Shown here: in pieces, positions 7,453 through 13,158 of the stretch
How positions within the stretch are numbered: the stretch's first letter is position 1
Layout: every line of letters begins with the position of its first letter
Origin: a virus
IMG/VR virus record: IMGVR_UViG_3300003322_000037
Coordinates: 1-22,668 of that record
Direction: 5' to 3' (one strand)
DNA length: 22,668 nucleotides
Notes under the pieces: model-generated
The model's input: only the letters and a program-made list of their open reading frames with translations
What the model was told of the DNA's origin: nothing
Database searches by the model: none
Made by a program: the position numbers and the translations under genes

Positions 7453-8337
7453 ATGGGCATGCTTTCCGACTACACGCAGAACTTCCTGATCGACGCCCTG
7501 TACCGCGGCGGCGCACTGAACTCCGGCGGCACCGTCAACAGCACCGCCACGGTCAAGGGTGTCTGGACCGCCTCCACCGCCTACGCTCTGGGCGATACCG
7601 TCGTCCCGCATGCCAACATGACCGGCGCCGGCGGTAAGTTCCTACGCTGCACGACGGCGGGCACCAGCGGCGCGACCAACACCCTGGCCGTGCCCGCGGT
7701 CGGCTCGACCCTGACGGACAACACCGTCACCTGGACCGCAGTCTCGGGCGTTCCCTGCGTCTCGTCTCGCTACATCGCGCTGCTGACCTGCACCAAGGGC
7801 ACGCGCACGAACTCGACGGCCTACGCGCTGAACGACACGATCGTCCTGACGGCCAACGACTCGAAGATCCACTACTACAAGTGCACGACGGCCGGCACGA
7901 CCGCCGCCTCGCAGTCGACGCTGTACCCGGGCGCCGCGAACGAAGCGATCACGGACGGCACGGCGGTCTTCACTGAGCAGAACGCCGGCCTGGACAGCAA
8001 CAGCGCGATCCTGGTCGAGGCCAGCGGCGCCGGCTACGCGCGCGTCAACCTCGCGGCCAGTCTGGCGAACTGGGCCGGCACGCAGTCGGCTGCCTCGACG
8101 ACCGTGTCCACCGGCACTGGCGGCACGACCTCGAACAACTCGGCGATCACATTCGGCACGCCAACGGCCAGTTGGCAGCCGGCCGCGGGCGTGATCTGGG
8201 GCTGGGCCGAGTTCGATCAGCTCACCGGCGGCAACCTGCTGGGCTGGGCGCCGCTGACGACGGTGCAGACGGTCCTGAACGGCCAAGCGGCGCCGAGCTT
8301 CGCCATCAGCGCTCTGACCGACACGCTCGGCAACTGA
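7453..8337 (+). CDS. Tail fiber protein with two carbohydrate-binding-like repeats
   Basis: This 294-residue protein has the ends of a known small phage tail-fiber family. The N-terminus MLSDYTQNFLIDALYRGG is the usual opening. The C-terminal half has GYARVNLAASLANWAG (195-210), ITFGTPTASW and GWAEFDQLTGGNLLGWAPLT. Spliced into this frame are two related modules, at about 38-96 and 117-175. Each has the pattern 'STAYALxDTxV...CTTAGTxxA...TDxTxxxT', like the aromatic-rich carbohydrate-binding modules common in phage adhesins. The likely role is host-surface binding. The start is the ATG at 7453, 6 bases after GGAG. An in-frame TTG at 7441 lies upstream of that ribosome site and is unlikely. 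Placement between tail completion and tail tube is unusual. Confidence 0.78.
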   Translation: MGMLSDYTQNFLIDALYRGGALNSGGTVNSTATVKGVWTASTAYALGDTVVPHANMTGAGGKFLRCTTAGTSGATNTLAVPAVGSTLTDNTVTWTAVSGVPCVSSRYIALLTCTKGTRTNSTAYALNDTIVLTANDSKIHYYKCTTAGTTAASQSTLYPGAANEAITDGTAVFTEQNAGLDSNSAILVEASGAGYARVNLAASLANWAGTQSAASTTVSTGTGGTTSNNSAITFGTPTASWQPAAGVIWGWAEFDQLTGGNLLGWAPLTTVQTVLNGQAAPSFAISALTDTLGN

Positions 8338-8344
8338 TGCCGCT

Positions 8345-8358
8345 CCGGGTTCGCCCGG
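8345..8358 (+). other. Small hairpin between the two adhesin genes
   Basis: CCGGG (8345-8349), loop TTCG, and CCCGG (8354-8358) form a short stable stem in the 55-base gap. No T-run follows, so it is unlikely to terminate transcription. It may stabilise the message end or be incidental. Confidence 0.4.
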
Positions 8359-8392
8359 CTCTTGATCTCCAACAGACCGCGGCGAGCAACTG

Positions 8393-10762
8393 ATGGCCAT
8401 CGTCCAGAAGTCATCGAATTCGCTCGCCTCGGTCGCGTCTTTCTCGCCTTCCCTGACTAGCGTCACGGCAGGCAATACGCTGGTCCTGCTGGTTGCGGCC
8501 AGCGCGTTCACCGACACGACGCCGACCGACTCGACGGGGCAGACCTGGTCGAAGGCGGTCTACCTCAACAACACCGGCTGCCAAGTCGCGGTCTACTACC
8601 TGCTGTCGGCGAACGCCGGCACGCACAATCTCACCGTTTCGCACGGCGGCAGCGCGTTCCCGTCATGGTCGCTGGTCGAGATTCCGACCTGCACGGCGGT
8701 TGATGTCGTCAGTACGCTGGCGAGCGCGACGAACACAGCGACGACGCTGTCTTCGAATGCGATCACGACGACGAACGCGAACGATGCGGTCTTCGTCTTG
8801 TTCGCAGCCGATGTTGCGACCGGTCATACGAACGCCGGTATCACAGATCCGCCGGGCACCTACTCGTCGGTCTTCGCGCAGCAGAACACGTCCTCGTTTG
8901 CTGGTTGCGAGTTTGGTTATCAGGAAGTCTCGTCGACCGGCTCGCAGTCGGCGACCTGGACTTTCACGGCGGACACGACCGGCTCGCTGTACGCGGCCGG
9001 CGCGGTTGCCTTCAAGCTCTCCGCAGCCGGCGGCGCGGCGCTGAGCGGCGCGGGCGTCGCGAAAGCGACCGGGTCCGGCTCCCTCACGCCGAAAGCGCAG
9101 TTCGCGGGAGCCGGTGTCGCGACGGCGCGCGGCTCTGCGACGCTGAGCGGCGGCGCGGTGCTATCTGGCGCCGGATCTGCGACTTCGGTCGGCTCCGGCG
9201 CGCTGACGGTCACGTTGAAGTTCGCCGGCGCCGGTGTCGCCTCGGCTTCTGGCTCCGGCACTCTGACTGTTCCGAGCAGTGGTCCGACGGTCACGCTCAA
9301 GCAGCGGTGGTACCAAGCGGCCGGCGTCGGCAATCCGCCGTCACTCGTGCAGGGTTCGAACCCGCTGACGGCGACCGCAGGAACGACGCTTCTGGTCGTC
9401 TGGTCCGCGGCTGACAACGGGGCGGTGAATCCGCCGACCGACACTGCCGGCACGTTCACGACGCCGACCGGCGGTCTGATCAACGTCAATGGCTCTACGC
9501 ATATCTGGCTGGGCATGGCCCACCAGGCGAACGCCGCGGGCGGGAGTCATACGCTTACGCCGCCGAACCTTGCGGTCGGCGGCGGCGGCGAGATCGGGAT
9601 CTGGGTGTTCGAGGTCACGGGGATGCCCGCGACCATCAACGTCCGTGGCATCTATAGCCAGAACCCGATCAGCACGTCCCAATCGTGGACGCTGACGACT
9701 GATTCGCTGCCGCAGCTCGGAGACATTGCCTTCACGGCGACGACCTACGAAAACACGGCGGCGTGGGTCAACGCGAACCTGACCGATCCGCCGACGGGCT
9801 GGACTTCGCTCGGCGCCATTCAGGACGCGACGAACTTCATCCCGACGGAGATCGCCTATCAGATCGTCCCGTCATCGGGTGCGATTTCGTCGAGCTGGTC
9901 GACCACGGATACCGGCGTCAGCGAGCACCTTGCGCTGACGATGGTGCTGGTGCCGTCCGGCATCGCGGGCGTTGCATTGGCTGGTGCCGGCGCGGCCTCG
10001 GCGACCGGCTCGGGTGCGCTGACCGCGAGGCCGCAGTTTGCGGGCGCCGGGAGCACGGCGGCGGTCGGCTTTGGCTCGCTGATGACGCAGGTTCCGCTCG
10101 CTGGCGCCGGCTCCGCGACAGCCTCGGGCGCCGCGGCCCTGACGACGCGCGTCGCGATGGCTGGGGCCGGCGCCGCTACGGCCGCAGGGTCCGCCGCGCT
10201 GACGGTGCAGGCAGCGCTTTCGGGGGCTGGCTTCGCCGGCGCGGCTGGATCCGCGACGCTGACCGGCGGCTCCGCGGGTGTGAGCCTGGCGGGCGGCGGC
10301 AGCGCTGCTGCGGCAGGTTCTGGCTCGCTGACGGCGGCCGCAGCCCTGAGCGGGGTCGGCACGGCATCGGCATCCGGCGCCGCGACGCTTTCGGGCGGCT
10401 CGGCTGGCGTGAGCTTCACCGGCGTAGGGTCTGCGTCGGCAACCGGCTCCGGTTCGCTGACCACGCGCGCGGCGTTCGCTGGCGGCGGCTTCTCGATCGC
10501 GACCGCGGCCGGGACGCTGACGATCGGCGGCGCGGGTGTCTCGTTCGTCGGCAATGGCTCGGCAACCTCGAGCGGCTCGGCATCGCTGACTGCCCGGCCG
10601 CAGTTCAGCGGTGCGGGCGTGGCGAAGGCGTCCGGCTCCGGCTATCTGTCGCTGGCGAGCCCCTTCCAGTCGGGCAATGAGGCGGTCTGGCTGGTGCCGG
10701 CCCGCAAGACAGTGGCGCAGGTTCCGGCGCGCCAGATCGTTGCGCAGGCGACGACGGACTAG
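8393..10762 (+). CDS. Large repeat adhesin: two duplicated beta-domains and fifteen Gly/Ala/Ser repeats
   Basis: This 789-residue protein is probably a phage surface adhesin, judged by position and composition. Two beta-rich domains, about 1-214 and 300-525, follow the same plan. Each has TAGNTLVLLV or TAGTTLLVVW near its start, then a 'PTDxxG' loop, a 'GxHxLT' strand, a 'DPPxxxxS' loop, and a closing strand before AFKLS or MVLVPSG. After each comes a run of 20-22-residue repeats of the form 'LxGAGxAxAxGSGxLTxxx': four at about 216-293 and eleven at 527-756. The tail (about 760-789) contains VPARKTVAQ and VPARQIVAQ. There is no signal peptide or membrane segment. Repeats of this length could form beta-solenoid rungs or a glycine-rich shaft, which is inference. 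The stop is nine bases before the next start. I know of no precise family name. Confidence 0.7.
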   Translation: MAIVQKSSNSLASVASFSPSLTSVTAGNTLVLLVAASAFTDTTPTDSTGQTWSKAVYLNNTGCQVAVYYLLSANAGTHNLTVSHGGSAFPSWSLVEIPTCTAVDVVSTLASATNTATTLSSNAITTTNANDAVFVLFAADVATGHTNAGITDPPGTYSSVFAQQNTSSFAGCEFGYQEVSSTGSQSATWTFTADTTGSLYAAGAVAFKLSAAGGAALSGAGVAKATGSGSLTPKAQFAGAGVATARGSATLSGGAVLSGAGSATSVGSGALTVTLKFAGAGVASASGSGTLTVPSSGPTVTLKQRWYQAAGVGNPPSLVQGSNPLTATAGTTLLVVWSAADNGAVNPPTDTAGTFTTPTGGLINVNGSTHIWLGMAHQANAAGGSHTLTPPNLAVGGGGEIGIWVFEVTGMPATINVRGIYSQNPISTSQSWTLTTDSLPQLGDIAFTATTYENTAAWVNANLTDPPTGWTSLGAIQDATNFIPTEIAYQIVPSSGAISSSWSTTDTGVSEHLALTMVLVPSGIAGVALAGAGAASATGSGALTARPQFAGAGSTAAVGFGSLMTQVPLAGAGSATASGAAALTTRVAMAGAGAATAAGSAALTVQAALSGAGFAGAAGSATLTGGSAGVSLAGGGSAAAAGSGSLTAAAALSGVGTASASGAATLSGGSAGVSFTGVGSASATGSGSLTTRAAFAGGGFSIATAAGTLTIGGAGVSFVGNGSATSSGSASLTARPQFSGAGVAKASGSGYLSLASPFQSGNEAVWLVPARKTVAQVPARQIVAQATTD
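9038..9271 (+). repeat. First repeat block in the adhesin: four 60-base-class units
   Basis: Four in-frame units of about 20 residues lie between the two beta-domains. They begin ALSGAGVAKATGSGSLT, QFAGAGVATARGSATLS, VLSGAGSATSVGSGALT and KFAGAGVASASGSGTLT. The DNA copies have diverged, so the block is old or under selection at protein level. Confidence 0.85.
9971..10660 (+). repeat. Second repeat block in the adhesin: eleven 60-66-base units
   Basis: Eleven in-frame units of 20-22 residues follow the second beta-domain. They run from ALAGAGAASATGSGALT to FSGAGVAKASGSGYLSL. The invariant core is G-A/G/V-G, then small residues at alternate positions, then a GSG-like turn and L-T. Longer units carry an extra GGSAG-type loop between repeats. 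The alternation of small residues suggests beta-strands separated by glycine turns. Confidence 0.85.
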
Positions 10763-10771
10763 GGAATCGAC

Positions 10772-11131
10772 ATGCAGATCCTGGAAAAGCGCAGCAGCGA
10801 CTCGCGGCGCTTCGATATTGACTGTTCGCTACTGCTGAATACCGGCGAGACCATCCAGAGCGTCGCGACGCCGACGGCTTCACCGGTGACGACGCCCGCG
10901 ATCACGTTCGGCACGCCGGTCGTGAACACGAGCCCGAACACCTATACGGATGCCTTCGGAAACTCGCGCACGGTCGCAACCGGCCAAGCCGTTCAGGTGC
11001 AGATCAGTGGCGGCGCGATTCCTTCGAACGCGCGCCTGCAGAAGTACACGCTGCGCTTCGTGCTGACGACCAACCAGAACCCCGCGATCGAGGCGACCGT
11101 CGTCCTCGATGTGACCGACACGCCGACCTAA
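10772..11131 (+). CDS. Fiber-tail adaptor-like protein
   Basis: This 119-residue protein has a single predicted beta-sandwich. It opens with a charged stretch EKRSSDSRRFDIDCSLLLNTGETI, close to the 'K.PxDxxDYxIDWSxxLxxGDTI' opening of phage fiber-tail adaptor proteins. The end, 'VQVQISGGAIPSNARLQKYTL' in shape followed by RFVLTTNQNPAIEATVVLDV, matches their closing strands ('xVxLSGGxxGxxYxVTxRxTT...RSFxLxV'). The middle is longer than usual and rich in Thr/Pro. It would link the adhesin to the virion, and its place just after the repeat adhesin supports this. An AGGGAA lies about 8 bases before the ATG. The assignment is by remembered pattern and is moderate. Confidence 0.55.
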   Translation: MQILEKRSSDSRRFDIDCSLLLNTGETIQSVATPTASPVTTPAITFGTPVVNTSPNTYTDAFGNSRTVATGQAVQVQISGGAIPSNARLQKYTLRFVLTTNQNPAIEATVVLDVTDTPT

Positions 11132-11152
11132 CCCGCGCGCCCTGCGCATCCC

Positions 11153-11190
11153 GCCCGCTGACGAGCAATCGCAGCGGGCTTTTTCTTTCT
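11153..11190 (+). terminator. Strong terminator-like hairpin at the right edge of the adhesin cassette
   Basis: GCCCGCTG (11153-11160), an 11-base loop, and CAGCGGGC (11172-11179) form a perfect 8-bp stem followed by TTTTTCTTTCT. GGAG of the tail tube ribosome site (11191-11194) follows directly. It shares both arms, the T-rich tail and the GGAGA with the 7406-7442 hairpin. Confidence 0.75.
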
Positions 11191-11200
11191 GGAGACCTCA

Positions 11201-11848
11201 ATGACTTCCACCGCGATCAGCGCGCAGGGCACGATCCTGCAGATCGGCACCGGCTCGAGCGGCGCCAAGACGTTGACGGCTGCGGCCGTCGGCTACCCGA
11301 CGATCATCACGTCGGCCGCCCACGGTCTTGCCAACGGCGACATCGTGACGATGGCGAACTGGGCCGGTACCGGCGCGACGCTGCTGAACGGCCTTTCCTT
11401 CGTCGTCCAGGACGTGACGACGAATACGTTCATGGTCGAGGTCAACACGACCGGCCTGACGCTGACGACCGGCAGCACGCCGACCGCCACGCCGGTGGCC
11501 TGGACGCAGATCAACAACCTGAAGACCTTCACCGGCCTGGACGGTGAAGCGTCCGAGATCGACGTCACGAACCTCTCGAGCACGGCCAAGGAATACGTGC
11601 TGGGCCTGGTCGACAACGGCAAGTTCTCGATCGAAGTCGACCACGACAGCACCGACGCCGGCCAGGCCGCCTGCGTCGCCGCGCAGCAGTCCGGCGCCAA
11701 GAAGCAGTTCAAGTTGACGCTGCCGGACACGCACACCTTCACCTTCTACGCCTTCGTGAAGAAGGCCCCGCTGTCGGGCGGCGTCGACCAGGTCGTCAAG
11801 CGCGGCACGATTGACCTGCGCATCACCGGCGCCTACGTCTTCGTCTGA
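11201..11848 (+). CDS. Major tail tube protein with an inserted E1_FCCH-like domain
   Basis: This 215-residue protein should polymerise into the tail tube. The tube fold is recognisable at both ends: SAQGTILQIGTG (7-18), then INNLKTFTGLDGEASEIDVTNLSS (104-127), AKEYVLGLVDNGKFSIEVDHD, and a C-terminal RGTIDLRITGAYVFV. Between them, residues about 30-90 form an insert with the pattern TIITSAAHGLANGDIVTM...LLNGLSFVVQDVTTNTFMV, typical of the E1_FCCH-like beta-barrel seen in many virion proteins. The insert probably decorates the outside of the tube (inference). The ATG follows GGAG by 6 bases and a terminator-like hairpin lies just upstream, consistent with high expression. No frameshift or truncation is seen. 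Confidence 0.88.
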   Translation: MTSTAISAQGTILQIGTGSSGAKTLTAAAVGYPTIITSAAHGLANGDIVTMANWAGTGATLLNGLSFVVQDVTTNTFMVEVNTTGLTLTTGSTPTATPVAWTQINNLKTFTGLDGEASEIDVTNLSSTAKEYVLGLVDNGKFSIEVDHDSTDAGQAACVAAQQSGAKKQFKLTLPDTHTFTFYAFVKKAPLSGGVDQVVKRGTIDLRITGAYVFV

Positions 11849-11859
11849 TCCACAACAAC

Positions 11860-11877
11860 CGGGCGCTTCGGCGCCCG
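11860..11877 (+). other. UUCG-loop hairpin after the tail tube gene
   Basis: CGGGCGC (11860-11866), loop TTCG, and GCGCCCG (11871-11877) make a perfect 7-bp stem closed by the very stable C(UUCG)G loop. No T-run follows, so it is more likely an RNA-stability or ribosome-spacing element than a terminator. It starts 12 bases after the tube gene stop. Confidence 0.6.
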
Positions 11878-11894
11878 CACCAAGAGGCCCCCCT

Positions 11895-12242
11895 ATGCCC
11901 ATCCTTTCCCGTGCCGAGATCATCGGTGCCCAAGACCTCAAGACCATCGAAGTAGACGTCCCGGAGTGGGGCGGCACCGTTCGCCTGCGCATGCTCTCGG
12001 CTGCCGAACGCTTCGCCGTGAACGAGGCGGCCAACCAGGGCGGCGAATTCGACCCGGCGAAGTTCCAGACCACGCTGATCGAGAAGACTGCCGTCGATGA
12101 AAGCGGCATGCCGATCTTCGAGAAGGGCGACGCCGCGGCGCTGGCCGCGAAGTCCTCCGGCGCCATCGCCCGAGTGTTCGAAGCAGCGGCCACCCTCAAC
12201 GGCCTCGGCGCCAAGTCGGCGGACGTCGCCGAGGGAAACTGA
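11895..12242 (+). CDS. Tail assembly chaperone, short form (lambda gpG-like)
   Basis: This 115-residue acidic protein is the unshifted product of a chaperone pair that coats the tape measure during tail assembly and is absent from the virion. It has the usual opening IEVDVPEWGGTVRLRMLSAAERFAVNEAA, followed by a helical domain (KSSGAIARVFEAAATLNGLG) ending in ADVAEGN. The last codons read GAG GGA AAC TGA and contain the slippery heptamer GGGAAAC, as in lambda G. The frame is open upstream to 11811 but that overlaps the tube gene. The ATG at 11895 follows AGAGG by about 7 bases. Position between tail tube and tape measure is canonical. Confidence 0.88.
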   Translation: MPILSRAEIIGAQDLKTIEVDVPEWGGTVRLRMLSAAERFAVNEAANQGGEFDPAKFQTTLIEKTAVDESGMPIFEKGDAAALAAKSSGAIARVFEAAATLNGLGAKSADVAEGN

Positions 12243-12264
12243 CGAGCCGGCCCGAGCGCCGGTT
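12233..12264 (+). promoter_or_regulatory. Programmed -1 ribosomal frameshift signal
   Basis: GGGAAAC at 12233-12239 has the X_XXY_YYZ form, read in the zero frame as G GGA AAC, with the stop TGA next. Five bases later a hairpin can form: AGCCGGC (12245-12251) with GCCGGTT (12258-12264), allowing one G-T pair, with a 6-base loop. This spacing suits a stimulatory structure. Slipping back one base continues translation into the frame that encodes a DUF4035-like, gpT-type extension. Confidence 0.88.
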
Positions 12265-12598
12265 CCTTTTTCGCTGGGCGCTGCAGATCGGATGGCTTCC
12301 CTGGGAGCTCGCCGAGTGCGTCACCAGCGAGCAGTTCACAGAGATGCTGGCCTACGAGCGGCTCGAGCCGTTCGGGTCGCTCCACGACGAGCAGATGCAC
12401 GGCGCCGGCGTGGCGCTCCAGGTGAACATGAACCGCAAGAGAGGCACCGAGCCCGTGACGGCCGGCCACATCTTCCCGGCACTCGGAAGGGCGCTGGGTA
12501 TCGGCAAGGTTATCGAGCTGAAGGATCCCAAGGCGATGTCCAAGCTCCTCGCCTCGAGGCTATTCGGATTCACCGGAAAGAAGCGCCGTGACCGATAG
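12239..12598 (+). CDS. Tail assembly chaperone extension (lambda gpT-like, DUF4035), made by -1 frameshift
   Basis: This segment is the second half of the long chaperone form. After the slip at 12239 it reads LTSRPERRFLFRWALQIGWL, then PWELAECVTSEQFTEMLAYE and RLEPFGSLHDEQMHGAGVAL. This is the DUF4035 pattern of an amphipathic helix, 'ELxxxxTxxExxEMxAYexlEPFG', and a 'D...A..xA' helix. It adds 119 residues, for a fused product of about 234 residues starting at 11895. The C-terminus is basic (FTGKKRRDR), suited to the coiled-coil-rich tape measure. The only in-frame ATG is at 12344, inside the domain and without a clear ribosome site, so independent translation is unlikely. Its stop overlaps the next gene by 11 bases. 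Confidence 0.85.
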   Translation: MTSRPERRFLFRWALQIGWLPWELAECVTSEQFTEMLAYERLEPFGSLHDEQMHGAGVALQVNMNRKRGTEPVTAGHIFPALGRALGIGKVIELKDPKAMSKLLASRLFGFTGKKRRDR

Positions 12599-13148
12599 CG
12601 TGACGATCGAGATCGAAGGACTCCAGGGCCTTCTCTCGGAGCTCAAGGCGTTCCCGCAGGCTGTGACGACCCGTGTCTTGCGCGGCGCCGCAGCGACAGG
12701 CGCATCGGTCATCCGCAAGGAGGCGATCCTCCGCGCGCCGGTGTCGACGGGACCGGAAGAAGAGGGCCATCCGCCGCCGGGCACCCTGAAGAAGGCGATC
12801 TACCAAGTTCGCATGACGCAGGAGTGCACGCCGACGCGCGAGGTCTTCAAGGTCGACATTCGCCGCGGCAAGCGCGCTCAGTCGGTCGGCAAGAGGGGCA
12901 CGAACCTGGACGCGTTCTATGCCTCCTGGGTCGAGTTCGGCCACTACGCGCGGCCACCTGGCGGGTTGACGAAGACGGCCAAGGCGGCGGCGCGCGTCGC
13001 CGGGACGGCCAAGTGGGTGCCGGCAAAACCCTTCATCCGACCGGCGCTGCAAGCCAAGGGCGAAGACGCCATCAAGGCGATGCGCGATTACATCCAGCAG
13101 AACATTCCGCTGGCAACGACGGCGATGCGCTTCCTGCGCGCCGCCTGA
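12588..13148 (+). CDS. HK97 gp10-like neck/tail protein
   Basis: This 186-residue protein fits the HK97-gp10_like family, thought to act in head-tail joining or tail completion. Family features are the N-terminal EIEGLQGLLSELKAFPQAV, a helix ending in KEAILRAPVSTG (the 'AP..TG.L' loop), PPPGTLKKAI, the strand and loop FYASWVEFGH, and the C-terminal WVPAKPFIRPALQAK. The last two ('xxVEFGT' and 'PFLRPA') are the best markers. The GTG at 12588 follows GGAAAG by 8 bases and overlaps the chaperone stop. A second GTG at 12600 has no ribosome site. The gene usually lies among the neck genes, but here it lies between the chaperones and the tape measure. Confidence 0.85.
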   Translation: MTDSVTIEIEGLQGLLSELKAFPQAVTTRVLRGAAATGASVIRKEAILRAPVSTGPEEEGHPPPGTLKKAIYQVRMTQECTPTREVFKVDIRRGKRAQSVGKRGTNLDAFYASWVEFGHYARPPGGLTKTAKAAARVAGTAKWVPAKPFIRPALQAKGEDAIKAMRDYIQQNIPLATTAMRFLRAA

Positions 13149-13158
13149 GAGGAAAACG

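Noticed and set aside
8345-8358. Hairpin between the two adhesin genes as a terminator
   Set aside because: The stem is only 5 bp and no T-run follows, so it is kept only as a minor hairpin.
9038-10660. Tandem repeats considered as a CRISPR array or DNA-level satellite
   Set aside because: The units are in frame, diverged at DNA level, and have no constant repeat with variable spacers. They are protein repeats.
9763-10680. Alternative forward frame of about 305 codons inside the repeat adhesin
   Set aside because: It follows from the repeated GC-rich DNA, which is open in several frames. The product is Arg/Gly/Cys/Trp-rich and has no ribosome site.
12344-12598. Stand-alone gene starting at the ATG inside the gpT-like region
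   Set aside because: The homologous domain begins well upstream of this ATG, no ribosome site precedes it, and a clear frameshift signal explains its expression.
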